This document shows positions 52,377-61,560 of a DNA stretch of 64,000 bases, one piece after another (positions within the stretch are counted from its first letter, which is position 1; each line of letters begins with the position of its first letter). The translations under genes were made by a program, and so were the position numbers. Source of the DNA: Ligilactobacillus murinus DSM 20452 = NBRC 14221 (GTDB lineage Bacteria > Bacillota > Bacilli > Lactobacillales > Lactobacillaceae); the NCBI RefSeq assembly GCF_001591685.1, contig NZ_BCVJ01000003.1:18680-82679 (forward strand). Reading direction: 5' to 3'. The notes below the pieces were generated by a model. That model was not told the DNA's origin and did no database searches. It was given only the letters and a program-made list of their open reading frames with translations.

Positions 52377-53482
52377 TTACCTTCAACGTCGACTTGAGCG
52401 GAATCTGAAAGGGTATTACCAGTCGAAGCTTGTTTTAAGTTGAGAGCTGAGCGTAAGAGATCGGTGATCCGTTGTTTTTCTTCGGTCGTGGGAACTTCAA
52501 ATGATTCACCGTTGATCATTTGCCCTTGGCCACGTAAGCTGTCGGTTTGCATGTCGTGAGTGGCGACGCGATATTTACTACCCAAGATCACGAGATCATC
52601 AAAACTTAGATCGGTCACCATTTGTTTGGAGATCGTGGAAAGGAATTTCTCATTGATCAGGTTAGTTAGATCTGCGCCTTTAAATGCAACTTGCGTCAAG
52701 ACCTGGCGTTGTCGAGCTTGTCGACCATAATCACCGTCAGGATCATCATAGCGCATGCGGACGTAGGCTAAGGCACGTTTACCGTTCATATGGGTCTTTT
52801 TGCCTTTTTCAAAGCTTTGTCCGTCATAAGTAAATGTTAATAAGGGATCAACATCAACGCCCCCAACGGCATTGATCAGTTTCTCCAAACCGCCCATATT
52901 GATCGTTGCATAAAAATCGATCGGGACGTTGAGATATTTTTGGACAGTTTTGACAGCCGTAGCTGAACCACCGTATTCATAGGCGGAATTTAGTTTGCTA
53001 GGGAAGTATTCTTCATGTCCCGAGATAGCTACTTCAACATCACGAGGTAAGCTGACCACGGTCATTTTCTTTTTCTCAGGATTTAACACGGCTACGATCA
53101 TTGTGTCGGTCCGTCCTTTGAAAGTCCGGCCCAAAGCCCCAGTATCAGTCCCCATCAAAAGTACCGAGATCGGGTGGCCATCTTTTAAGGTCGAATTGAC
53201 ATCACGTGCTTTGGTGATATTTGAAGAATTATAGATCGAATCAGCTGCTTTTTTGGCACTGATATATTTTTTATAAGCATAGTGTCCGCCAAAGATCAAG
53301 GTGACCACAATGACTAATAGGGTCCAAAAGAAACATCCCCGGCGCTTAGAACTAGCTTTTGCGTGGCGCTGTTTTTGCGCTTTACGTGTTTTTTGATTAC
53401 GATAAGTTTCACGGCGACTGGGGATCGTAGCGCTAGATCTAATGGAGCGGTCATCAGGGCGATTTTGATTGTTGCTTGGCAT
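52373..53482 (-). CDS. LCP (LytR-CpsA-Psr) family glycopolymer transferase
   Basis: A 369-residue protein. A basic cytoplasmic N terminus is followed by one membrane helix (about 50-70). The LCP domain has LLMGTDTGALGRTFKGRTDTMIV, VSLPRDVEV, and RMRYDDPDGDYGRQARQR. LCP enzymes attach teichoic acids or polysaccharide to peptidoglycan outside the cell. Start chosen at ATG 53482, with AAAGGA about 10 bases upstream. The DUF1634 gene ends just before it. Confidence 0.93.
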   Translation of the reverse strand: MPSNNQNRPDDRSIRSSATIPSRRETYRNQKTRKAQKQRHAKASSKRRGCFFWTLLVIVVTLIFGGHYAYKKYISAKKAADSIYNSSNITKARDVNSTLKDGHPISVLLMGTDTGALGRTFKGRTDTMIVAVLNPEKKKMTVVSLPRDVEVAISGHEEYFPSKLNSAYEYGGSATAVKTVQKYLNVPIDFYATINMGGLEKLINAVGGVDVDPLLTFTYDGQSFEKGKKTHMNGKRALAYVRMRYDDPDGDYGRQARQRQVLTQVAFKGADLTNLINEKFLSTISKQMVTDLSFDDLVILGSKYRVATHDMQTDSLRGQGQMINGESFEVPTTEEKQRITDLLRSALNLKQASTGNTLSDSAQVDVEGN

Positions 53483-53505
53483 AAAAATTAGTCCTTTCTT
53501 TAAAA

Positions 53506-53877
53506 TCAATGGTGGCCTACGATAACGCTAATGATCAAGATCAATAAGACCAAACTGGTTATTTTGACGTAAAGCATATCCTTTTCTTGGTAAAAGGCAT
53601 AGATCGAGATCACAACGCGTAAGACAGGGGTCAAGATCAAAAGATAGATCCCAGCCATCATATAAGCATACGCCTTAAAACTTATGAGTCCCTGCCAGAT
53701 CGCAGGTAAAGTAGTTGGAAAGCTCGTATTAGGATAACCACTGTGACCTGTGATCAAAAACATTGCAAAGCCTAAGATCATTACGGCAGCTGAGAATAAG
53801 ACGCCGATACGCATTATTTTACCGATCACGATCTCAACTGCTAACATTTCTTTTCGGGTAGAGTTATTTTTTGGCAT
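53506..53877 (-). CDS. DUF1634 family small membrane protein
   Basis: A 123-residue protein with three hydrophobic helices. DUF1634 proteins regularly sit directly after a TauE/SafE permease, as here with a 1-base gap, and are likely its partner. GGGGTGA in the end of the upstream gene is its ribosome site. The function is not established. Confidence 0.88.
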   Translation of the reverse strand: MPKNNSTRKEMLAVEIVIGKIMRIGVLFSAAVMILGFAMFLITGHSGYPNTSFPTTLPAIWQGLISFKAYAYMMAGIYLLILTPVLRVVISIYAFYQEKDMLYVKITSLVLLILIISVIVGHH

Positions 53878-53878
53878 T

Positions 53879-54724
53879 TTAAATCGTCACCCCAAATCCT
53901 TTAAGAATCATCTGTAACCCTAAGTAAAGTAGGATCGGGATAAAGATCAGGCGAATGATCTTTGAAGGTAAGATCTGCATGATCCGAGTCCCGATCGTTG
54001 AACCGCCTAAGATCCCTAAGGCTAAGGGAACTGCTAGATCGGGTCTGATCGAACCATTAAAGAAATAGACCGTTGCACTAGCTGCAGCTGTAACGCCCAT
54101 CATTAGATTGCTGGTAGCACTTGAAGGCTTAAGGGGCATCTTCATTGCTCCATCCATTGCCATGACTTTAAAGGCGCCTGAGCCGATCCCAAGCATCCCA
54201 GAAGCTAGACCTGCTCCAAGCATGATCAAGAAACCTCCGGGAACATTTTCCACTTGATAATCGACCTGTTGTTTAGTGTTTTTATCATAATAAGAGCTAT
54301 TAAGATTGAATTTTTCCGCCCATTTATCGGCATGGACTTGCTGTAAGACTTCTTGCCCACTTCGCATTTTGCGGTACATGTTCCAGCTAGAAAAGACCAA
54401 CAGACTGCCAAAAAGAATATATAAGATCATCGGATCAAAGGCTCCAGTCAATAGGGCTCCGATGATCGCCCCGATCGTAGTTGCGATCTCAAGAAACATC
54501 GCGACCCGTAAGTTCAACACATCATCTTTTAAAAAAGCGATCGTTGAACCAGAACTGGTTGCGATGACAGCGATGATACTAGCTCCGATCGCATATTTGA
54601 TATCAAGCCCCATCGCGAGAGTGACGATCGGGGTAACGATCATCCCACCACCGATCCCGAGAATAGATCCCATGATGCCGGCAAAAATACCGACACCGAG
54701 CATAAGTAGTGCTGTATGTAGCAT
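53879..54724 (-). CDS. TauE/SafE family sulfite/organic anion exporter
   Basis: A 281-residue permease with about eight helices. GIGGGMIVTPIV at the N-terminal repeat is answered by GIGSGAFKVMAMD in the second repeat. Family members export sulfite, sulfonates or other small anions. It is the first gene of a minus-strand operon with DUF1634 and perhaps LCP. AAAGGGG lies about 10 bases before the ATG. Confidence 0.9.
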   Translation of the reverse strand: MLHTALLMLGVGIFAGIMGSILGIGGGMIVTPIVTLAMGLDIKYAIGASIIAVIATSSGSTIAFLKDDVLNLRVAMFLEIATTIGAIIGALLTGAFDPMILYILFGSLLVFSSWNMYRKMRSGQEVLQQVHADKWAEKFNLNSSYYDKNTKQQVDYQVENVPGGFLIMLGAGLASGMLGIGSGAFKVMAMDGAMKMPLKPSSATSNLMMGVTAAASATVYFFNGSIRPDLAVPLALGILGGSTIGTRIMQILPSKIIRLIFIPILLYLGLQMILKGFGVTI

Positions 54725-54943
54725 ATTAAAACTACCCCTTTATCTATTTAAAATACTAAACATATTAATTTTAGCAAATTATCACAGTATAAATTTTAAT
54801 AATTTATTAAAGTATGTTCGTGAATCATTATAACAAGGGTTAAGCTCTACTCAAAGCGATTTAAAGGTTTAAGACGATTAGACCCGCAAAAAGAATTTAC
54901 GTTATAATAGTAAAAATAAGTAACGAAAGGATACAAAAAAATT

Positions 54944-55750
54944 ATGGTTTATTGTCAACGCTGTGGGCGCAAGCTCGATGAAGCGCACCTGCATTGTCCT
55001 TATTGCGGTGTCTTGCAAGAACGTGAGCTAGATGGTGAGAAAAAACCTTGTCGTAAGTGTGAAGAAAAGATCCCCGTCAACTCTAATTATTGTCCTTATT
55101 GTGGGCATGATCAAGCGATCTTTGAGTACCGTGAGACACCAAGAGAAACTGAGGAAGATAAGGCCAAGATCACGCCTGAGCCTAAATTTGAAAAAGATGC
55201 TCAGGATCTAGCCGAATTGATCGACCAGATCAGAGCGGAAAATGAAAAATATCTGGCTAAAAGACAAGCTGATGCCAAAGCAGCACAAGAAAAACGGACT
55301 TTTGGGAAAAATGAAAATCCCGAGCCTAACTTGATCGCATCTACTAAATTGATGTTACGTGATACGTTTAGAACTGATAAACGAATGGGGCGCGCCGACT
55401 TTTGGTGGGGCTATTTAGGGATCACGATGTTAACAGTCTTGTTGACGTTCCCCCTTGCGCTTATTGTCCAAATTTGGCAGGCGGTGGCACCGGGTTCTGC
55501 GATGATGGCAATGGAGATCATGGTTTATTTTTTGATGTGTTTTTATATTTTAGAAATGTTTACGGGTTTGATCAGACGTTTTCGGGATGCTGAGATCCCT
55601 GTGCTCTATGTTGTTTTAGCTTTAACAGTAGTTGGTGAGATCATTTGCTTATTTTTAGCAACGCGCCCCCAAAAAGTGACGAACTTAGATTACACCTTTG
55701 AAGCGCAAAATAAAAAGCGACAAAATGATCAAAATAAACCGGATAGATGA
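54944..55750 (+). CDS. Zinc-ribbon protein with DUF805 membrane domain
   Basis: A 268-residue protein. Two zinc ribbons lie at the N terminus (CQRCG...CPYCG, CRKCE...CPYCG). A charged linker (about 65-130) leads to a DUF805 domain with three or four helices (GRADFWWGYLGIT ... LIRRFRDAEIP). It likely binds zinc in the cytosol and anchors in the membrane; the role is unknown. AACGAAAGGA precedes the ATG. Confidence 0.88.
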   Translation: MVYCQRCGRKLDEAHLHCPYCGVLQERELDGEKKPCRKCEEKIPVNSNYCPYCGHDQAIFEYRETPRETEEDKAKITPEPKFEKDAQDLAELIDQIRAENEKYLAKRQADAKAAQEKRTFGKNENPEPNLIASTKLMLRDTFRTDKRMGRADFWWGYLGITMLTVLLTFPLALIVQIWQAVAPGSAMMAMEIMVYFLMCFYILEMFTGLIRRFRDAEIPVLYVVLALTVVGEIICLFLATRPQKVTNLDYTFEAQNKKRQNDQNKPDR

Positions 55751-55814
55751 TGGTAATTAAAGCAAGGCAAGCGTATAATTTAGATAATAAATGTCGCCAA
55801 ACGAGGTGGGTGCG

Positions 55815-56318
55815 ATGTTAGAGACAAGGCGTCTTTTGTTGCGAAACTTTGACCCATTAGATGCAGCCGATGTTTTAGAATACACTAGTCAAAAGCAAGT
55901 AGCCAAAGATGCGGGCTTTATGCCGTGTGAGACGCTGATGCAGGCGTTATTTTTTGGGAAAATGTTGCAAAGTAAAAAGCATTTTGTGATCGAGTTAAAA
56001 AAACAACAAAAAGTCATTGGAAATATCGGTCTATATGAAGTTTCTCCCCACCAAGCTGGACTTGTCTTTGAAGTGGGCTATGTGCTAAATCAAAATTATT
56101 GGCATAAAGGTTATATGACTGAGGCGCTCAAGGCACTTAGCCAGTTCGCTCAAAAAAAAGGTGCGGTCGGTCTAGAAGCACGAGTCGCTAAGCGAAATCA
56201 AGCCTCGATCAAATTGCTAGAGCGCTGTGGCTTTAGAGTCGTCGAAAAATATGTTGTCAACGAGTGGTTCGTTGTTAAAGAAAATCGTTCACAATTGTTA
56301 TTTTATAAACAACTATAG
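55815..56318 (+). CDS. GNAT acetyltransferase, RimJ/RimL type
   Basis: A 167-residue acetyltransferase with LETRRLLLRNFDPLDA at the N terminus. The acetyl-CoA region VGYVLNQNYWHKGYMTEAL and RNQASIKLLERCGF matches RimL-like proteins. Start chosen at ATG 55815 after GAGGTGGG; the ATG at 55791 would swallow that site. It may modify a ribosomal protein N terminus or a small molecule. An Rrf2 gene follows after 11 bases. Confidence 0.88.
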   Translation: MLETRRLLLRNFDPLDAADVLEYTSQKQVAKDAGFMPCETLMQALFFGKMLQSKKHFVIELKKQQKVIGNIGLYEVSPHQAGLVFEVGYVLNQNYWHKGYMTEALKALSQFAQKKGAVGLEARVAKRNQASIKLLERCGFRVVEKYVVNEWFVVKENRSQLLFYKQL

Positions 56319-56329
56319 GGGGTGAAAAT

Positions 56330-56860
56330 ATGCAGTTAAAGCGAGGGTTTGAACAATCAGTTTGTATTTTAGCGTTGCTAGCGACGCAAGAACAAGATAT
56401 TCCCTTATCCTCAACTGTGATCCACGCCCGACTCAAAGGCTCGCAGACTTATCTGCGTAAATTGATGCGAAAATTGGTCGTTGGTGGTTTAGTGACTTCA
56501 GCTTCAGGCAATAATGGTGGCTTTAGATTAGCTCGTGATCCAGCTGAGATCGATCTAGCGCAGATCGTTGAAGTTGTCGAAGGACCGTTGGTATCTTATC
56601 CAAGCACCAACTTATTCAATGCGGTCTTTTCGGATTTTAAACCTTTGGCTAAGGAAGGTAATAGTGCGATCCAACGAGCTTTTGCCACGGCAGATGCGCT
56701 TTGGATAAAGCAATTAGCTAAAGTCACGATCTATCAATTACTATGCGAGACTTTTAATACCAAGATAATTCCCCGGATCGATTGGAATCAGTTGGGCGGT
56801 GGCGACCCCGATCAGATCGAAGCTTTGATCAAGAAGATAAAAAATAGTTTGAAATTATGA
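56330..56860 (+). CDS. Rrf2 family transcriptional regulator without iron-sulfur cysteines
   Basis: A 176-residue protein. The N-terminal winged helix contains the Rrf2 features SQTYLRKLMRKLVVGGLVTSASGNNGGFRLAR. The region where IscR/NsrR carry three cysteines (about 90-106) holds none, so no Fe-S cluster is expected. The C-terminal part is longer than in minimal members. It lies just before alsS and is a candidate regulator of acetoin genes, separated by a terminator. Confidence 0.88.
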   Translation: MQLKRGFEQSVCILALLATQEQDIPLSSTVIHARLKGSQTYLRKLMRKLVVGGLVTSASGNNGGFRLARDPAEIDLAQIVEVVEGPLVSYPSTNLFNAVFSDFKPLAKEGNSAIQRAFATADALWIKQLAKVTIYQLLCETFNTKIIPRIDWNQLGGGDPDQIEALIKKIKNSLKL

Positions 56861-56862
56861 GC

Positions 56863-56898
56863 AAAACGCGTACGGAAAGGGCCGGCGCGTTTTTTTTA
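56863..56898 (+). terminator. Terminator after the Rrf2 gene
   Basis: The stem AAAACGCG / CGCGTTTT is extended inward by CGG / CCG with a loop of AAAGGG, and followed by eight T residues. Confidence 0.88.
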
Positions 56899-56940
56899 GT
56901 TATCTGAAAAGGCTGCTTTACACTTTGGTTTACACTCTAC

Positions 56941-56977
56941 TTGAAAATAAGTTGTGTTATGTATATAGTTATAACTA
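56941..56977 (+). promoter_or_regulatory. alsS promoter with palindromic operator-like site
   Basis: TTGAAA (56941-56946), 17 bases, TATAGT (56964-56969). A perfect 12-bp palindrome TAGTTATAACTA (56966-56977) overlaps the -10 end and start site. It is a candidate operator, perhaps for the Rrf2 protein next door. Confidence 0.6.
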
Positions 56978-57018
56978 GAAGTAAGAAAACGTTTAAAATT
57001 GAGTAGGGGGAATTAAGT

Positions 57019-58698
57019 GTGGCGGAAAAAGAATATTACGGCGCGGATGCGATCGTTGATAGTTTGATCAACCATGATGTTAAATTTGTTTTTGGGATCC
57101 CGGGAGCTAAGATCGACCGGGTTTTTGAATTGCTCGAACATCCTAAAGATCCACGCACACCAAAATTTGTTTTGACGCGTCATGAGCAAAATGCAGCTTT
57201 CATGGCTGCAGGTGTAGGGCGGATCACAGGTAAACCTGGGGTCGTGATCGCAACGTCAGGTCCGGGAGCGTCTAACTTGGCTACTGGCTTGGTAACTGCT
57301 ACAGCAGAAGGTGATCCTGTTTTAGCGATCGCTGGTCAAGTACAACGAACAGACCTTTTACGCTTGACGCACCAAAGTATGAAAAATGCAGCTTTGTTTG
57401 AACCGATCACGAAATACAGTGCAGAAGTCCAAGAACCAGAAAATGTTTCAGAAGTGATCGCTAATGCTTACCAAGAAGCTGAAGCCGCTAAACAAGGTGC
57501 AAGTTTTGTTTCAGTACCACAAGACGTGACAGATGGTAAGGTCAAGACCAATGTGATCGAGCCTCTTGAAGCACCTAAATTGGGACCAGCCAGTCCGATC
57601 GAATCGACTTTACTCTCCCAACGTATCAAAGCTGCCAAGCTGCCAGTTCTTTTGTTAGGGATGCGGGCTTCTGATCCTGAAACGACTGATGCGATCCGCC
57701 GTTTGATCGCTGCGACCCATTTACCAGTGGTCGAAACTTTCCAAGGTGCAGGGATCATCCCACGTGAATTGGAAGATGATTTCTTTGGACGGGTCGGTTT
57801 ATTTAGAAATCAGCCTGGGGACCAATTGCTAAAGAAAAGTGACCTTGTGATCGCGATCGGATATGATCCTATCGAATACGAACCACGTAACTGGAATTCT
57901 GATCGCAGTGCTAATATCGTAGTTATCGATTCGATGCGAGCTGAGATCGATAAGAATTATCAACCAGAGCGTGAATTAGTTGGCGATATTTCACAAACAT
58001 TAGATTTCTTGTTGCCATATATGAAAGGTTACTCGGTCCCAGAAGAATCAAAGGCTTACTTGGATTCATTGCGTAAGACTTTGCAAAAACGCGATGTGCC
58101 ACCTGAAGTTACCAAAGATCAAGTTCAAAGTCATCCATTGAGCATCATCCAAGCTTTACAAGATCGGGTCACAGATGAGATGACCGTGACAGTTGACGTT
58201 GGTAGTTTCTATATTTGGATGGCACGTCACTTTAGAAGTTATGAACCACGTCACTTACTCTTTAGTAACGGGATGCAAACCTTAGGAGTGGCTTTACCGT
58301 GGGCGATCTCAGCGGCTTTAGTCCGTCCTGATACCAAAGTGGTCTCTGTTTCAGGTGATGGTGGCTTCTTGTTTTCATCACAAGACTTAGAAACTGCGGT
58401 CCGATTGAATTTAAATATCGTACACATCATTTGGAATGATGGTAACTACGATATGGTCAAATTCCAAGAAGAGATGAAATATGGCAAGTCGGCTGCTGTT
58501 AAATTTGGACCAGTTGATTTTGTGAAATATGCAGAAAGCTTTGGAGCTAAGGGTTATCGTGTCAATAAAGCTTCGGAATTAGAAGAAGTCTTAGATAAAG
58601 CCTTCAAAGAAAAGGGACCAACGATCGTGGACGTACCGGTCGATTACAGTTTCAATCAAGAGTTAGGTAAGACGATCTTAGAAGATCAATTACACTGA
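57019..58698 (+). CDS. alsS: Catabolic acetolactate synthase
   Basis: A 559-residue thiamine diphosphate enzyme. Catalytic Glu lies in [11 protein letters not shown]; the ThDP motif is [33 protein letters not shown]. The length, single subunit and pairing with alsD point to the FAD-independent catabolic type. It joins two pyruvates to acetolactate. GTG start with GGGG upstream. alsD follows after 16 bases. Confidence 0.95.
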   Translation: MAEKEYYGADAIVDSLINHDVKFVFGIPGAKIDRVFELLEHPKDPRTPKFVLTRHEQNAAFMAAGVGRITGKPGVVIATSGPGASNLATGLVTATAEGDPVLAIAGQVQRTDLLRLTHQSMKNAALFEPITKYSAEVQEPENVSEVIANAYQEAEAAKQGASFVSVPQDVTDGKVKTNVIEPLEAPKLGPASPIESTLLSQRIKAAKLPVLLLGMRASDPETTDAIRRLIAATHLPVVETFQGAGIIPRELEDDFFGRVGLFRNQPGDQLLKKSDLVIAIGYDPIEYEPRNWNSDRSANIVVIDSMRAEIDKNYQPERELVGDISQTLDFLLPYMKGYSVPEESKAYLDSLRKTLQKRDVPPEVTKDQVQSHPLSIIQALQDRVTDEMTVTVDVGSFYIWMARHFRSYEPRHLLFSNGMQTLGVALPWAISAALVRPDTKVVSVSGDGGFLFSSQDLETAVRLNLNIVHIIWNDGNYDMVKFQEEMKYGKSAAVKFGPVDFVKYAESFGAKGYRVNKASELEEVLDKAFKEKGPTIVDVPVDYSFNQELGKTILEDQLH

Positions 58699-58714
58699 TC
58701 GAGGTAGAGGATAT

Positions 58715-59437
58715 ATGGAAAAATATGCAAGTCGGGTCTATCAACACGGGACCCTAGGAATGTTAGTCCCTGGTCTGTTTGAAGGCACATTGACGGTAGC
58801 CGAATTGTTAGAGCATGGTGAGCTTGGGATCGGAACTGCTAGTGGGCTAGATGGTGAAATGGTCTTATTAGACCACACACCTTATTTGGTCCAAAGTACA
58901 GGTGAGGTCCGGATCTTAAAGCCAGAGGAAAAAGTTCCTTTTGCTACGGTCCACTTTGAGCAAGCAAAAGATACATTTACGGCTAGCGCTCTGACCCAAA
59001 AACAGTTAGGCGAGCAGATCTTGGCTAACTATCCGTACAAAAATCTGTTCTTTGCAGTTAAGATCACGGGGCGTTTTAGCAAAGTTAAAACGCGCGCCGT
59101 TGAAAAGCAAACACGTCCGTACAAGACATTGACGCAAGTGGCTGATGAACAGGCCTTGTTTGATGCTGAAGCGATCACCGGTACGGTCATTGGTTATTTT
59201 GCACCCGAAATGTTTCAAGGGATGGCAGCAGCTGGGTATCACTTGCATTTCTTAGCTGATGATAAGTCAATGGGAGGGCACTTACTTGATTTTGAGATCG
59301 AACAAGCTACAGTCCAATTGCAGCCGTTTGCTACGATCGAACAACATTTCCCAATGGCAGATCAAGAATTTTTAGAGAAAGACTTAGCGATCGCGGATCT
59401 ACATGCTCAGATAAAGCAAGCTGAAGGACAAAATTAA
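58715..59437 (+). CDS. alsD: Alpha-acetolactate decarboxylase
   Basis: A 240-residue enzyme. VYQHGTLGMLVPGLFEGTLTV opens the domain, and the zinc ligands are in GYHLHFLADDKSMGGHLLDF (three His). It converts acetolactate to acetoin, removing excess pyruvate and acid. It forms an operon with alsS; the lysine riboswitch begins about 45 bases after its stop. Confidence 0.95.
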   Translation: MEKYASRVYQHGTLGMLVPGLFEGTLTVAELLEHGELGIGTASGLDGEMVLLDHTPYLVQSTGEVRILKPEEKVPFATVHFEQAKDTFTASALTQKQLGEQILANYPYKNLFFAVKITGRFSKVKTRAVEKQTRPYKTLTQVADEQALFDAEAITGTVIGYFAPEMFQGMAAAGYHLHFLADDKSMGGHLLDFEIEQATVQLQPFATIEQHFPMADQEFLEKDLAIADLHAQIKQAEGQN

Positions 59438-59483
59438 AGATATGGCTTGCAATTAGATCGCATCCAAGTTAAAATTGAAAACG

Positions 59484-59735
59484 TCGAAGAAGAGGTCGCA
59501 AAAACCATCAGTAGCTAGGTGGAGTTGATAAAGCAACGCTAAAATCTAGTGAAAGGGGAATTTGCCGAAGCCTAGACAAACTTTATTTTGTCTAGGCTGG
59601 GGCCCGGTTTAAGAGATCGGGAACTGTCGTAGTGATAAACTACGGAGCGCTATCGAGATGAGTGGCAGTTTGCTACAAGAATGAATTGATAGATGATCAA
59701 AGCGCACTTTCGATGTCTCGGAGGTGCGCTTTTTA
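59484..59735 (+). ncRNA. Lysine riboswitch (L-box) with terminator
   Basis: The conserved L-box strings occur in order: AGAGGTCGC, AGTA, GAAAGGGGAA, GCCGAAG, a long stem CCTAGACAAA/TTTGTCTAGG, CTGGGGC, CTGTCG and GCGCTATCGAGATG. They are followed by a terminator (AAAGCGCAC / GTGCGCTTTTT, 59699-59733). Lysine binding should favour the terminator and shut off the lysine permease gene that follows. Confidence 0.93.
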
Positions 59736-59775
59736 TATGCTTGCACGACTTCTCTAAAAAATAGGAGGAATTTTC

Positions 59776-61260
59776 ATGGCAGAGAGGAATACAATGAAGC
59801 GATCATTGAAGACAAGACATTTGTCGATGATCGCACTTGGTGGTAGTATCGGGACTGGTTTATTTGTGGCCAGTGGCTCAGCGATCTCGACCGCAGGACC
59901 TGGGGGCGCTTTAGTGGCGTATCTAGGTATTGGTCTGATGGTCTACTTTTTGATGACATCATTAGGGGAAATGGCAACTTATCTCCCCGTGACAGGTTCG
60001 TTTGCGACCTATGCGCGTCGCTTTGTTGATCCGGCATTTGGTTTTGCGATGGGGTGGAATTATTGGTTCAACTGGGCGATCACATTAGCAGTCGATATCT
60101 CGACGGTCGCCTTAGTTTTGAAATTTTGGTTCCCCCATGTTCCAGCCTGGGTCTTTAGTTTATCAGCGTTACTACTCATCTTTTTGATCAATGCTTTATC
60201 AGTTAAATCTTTTGGGGAAGCTGAATACTGGATGGCTTTGATCAAAGTTGTAACAGTTATTGTCTTTTTAGCAGTTGGTTTGTTGACGATCTTTGGTATT
60301 TTAGGTGGTCATGCAACTTACTTAGAAAACTTCACTACAGGTGATGCCCCATTTGTTGGGGGGATCCCAACGATCTTGAGCGTCTTTGTTGTGGCCGGAT
60401 TCTCTTTTCAAGGGACTGAATTGATCGGTATTACAGCAGGTGAGACTAAAGATCCTGAAAAGAGTTTACCAAAAGCGATCAAGCAAGTCTTTTGGCGAAT
60501 CTTGCTCTTTTATATTTTGTCGATCTTTGTGATCGCCTGCATCATTCCTTATACTAGTCCAAACTTATTAGGTTCTGAAGCAAGTGATATTGCGATCAGT
60601 CCATTTACCCTGGTCTTTAAGCGGGCGGGACTTGCTTCAGCTGCTTCAGTGATGAATGCTGTTATCTTAACTTCGGTCTTATCGGCTGCTAACTCAGGGA
60701 TGTATGCTTCAACGCGGATGTTGTATGCTTTAGGTATCGATGGCGATGCACCGAAGATGTTTGCGCGGGTCAACTCACGTGGGATCCCGATCTTTGCTTT
60801 GATCGGGACGACGATCGTTGGGTTGTTGACCTTTTTAGCAAGTATCTTTGGTAACCAAGTTTATACATTCTTAGTAAGTGCCAGTGGTTTGACTGGTTTT
60901 ATCGCGTGGATCGGGATCGCAGTCTCGCATTATCGTTTCCGCCGTGCGTTTAAAGCGCAAGGCCATGACCTAAGTGAGTTAAAATATAAGGCTAAGTGGT
61001 TCCCATTTGGTCCGCTCTTAGCTTTGGTCTTGTGTATTTTAGTCATCATTGGTCAAGATATCCAATCATTTAAGGACTTTAACTGGCAAGCGATCGGGGT
61101 CTCCTATATGTCAGTTCCATTGTTTATCATCTTGTATGCTTACTATAAGATCAAATATAAGACGAAAGTTATTCCATTAGATAAAGTGGATCTGACCCCC
61201 CATGATATTTCCAAAGAAAAAATGGAAACGCAAGAAAAAATCGATGAAAGTCTAGAATAG
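59776..61260 (+). CDS. lysP: Lysine-specific amino-acid permease
   Basis: A 494-residue AAT-family permease with 12 helices. LKTRHLSMIALGGSIGTGLFVASGSAISTAGPGGAL and PVTGSFATYARRFVDPAFGFAMGWNYW are AAT signatures. The directly upstream lysine riboswitch identifies the substrate. GGAGGA precedes the ATG. It imports lysine by proton symport when lysine is scarce. Confidence 0.93.
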   Translation: MAERNTMKRSLKTRHLSMIALGGSIGTGLFVASGSAISTAGPGGALVAYLGIGLMVYFLMTSLGEMATYLPVTGSFATYARRFVDPAFGFAMGWNYWFNWAITLAVDISTVALVLKFWFPHVPAWVFSLSALLLIFLINALSVKSFGEAEYWMALIKVVTVIVFLAVGLLTIFGILGGHATYLENFTTGDAPFVGGIPTILSVFVVAGFSFQGTELIGITAGETKDPEKSLPKAIKQVFWRILLFYILSIFVIACIIPYTSPNLLGSEASDIAISPFTLVFKRAGLASAASVMNAVILTSVLSAANSGMYASTRMLYALGIDGDAPKMFARVNSRGIPIFALIGTTIVGLLTFLASIFGNQVYTFLVSASGLTGFIAWIGIAVSHYRFRRAFKAQGHDLSELKYKAKWFPFGPLLALVLCILVIIGQDIQSFKDFNWQAIGVSYMSVPLFIILYAYYKIKYKTKVIPLDKVDLTPHDISKEKMETQEKIDESLE

Positions 61261-61320
61261 GCTTGCTATTTTACAAAATAAATATTATGATACTGGTATA
61301 AATAATCGAAACATCTGAGT

Positions 61321-61527
61321 TCGCCATAAGTAGGCATGACAGAGACATGGTGGTTGCTGCAAACCATGACGCCGAAACTCCAGCGTAACCTTGTATGGGC
61401 GGGTAATGCCGCACGGGAAAACCGTTATTTATATGTGAGTGCGATGTTATGTCGAACTTGGGTGGTACCGCGAAAAGAGTCTTTTCGTCCCAATATCGGG
61501 GGCGGAAAGGCTCTTTTTTTCGATTAG
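61321..61527 (+). ncRNA. T-box leader of serS
   Basis: Stem I features are visible: AGAGA, GGTTGCTGCAAACC in the distal part and GAAACTCC with a candidate UCC serine specifier at 61379-61381. The universal T-box TGGGTGGTACCGCG lies near 61458-61472, followed by a terminator (AGAGTCTTTTCGTCC / GGCGGAAAGGCTCT with T run to 61522). Uncharged tRNA-Ser should allow readthrough into serS. Confidence 0.94.
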
Positions 61528-61560
61528 ATAAAATAATTAGCTAAATTAGGGGGCAATAAG

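Noticed and set aside
54306..54833. 175-residue plus-strand frame over the TauE/SafE gene
   Set aside because: Antisense shadow of a permease with clear repeat motifs.
59774..60037. 87-residue minus-strand frame over the start of lysP
   Set aside because: Shadow frame with no start signals, against a gene with riboswitch, ribosome site and family motifs.
61336..61527. 63-residue frame before serS
   Set aside because: It lies wholly within the T-box leader, including the universal T-box sequence and terminator.
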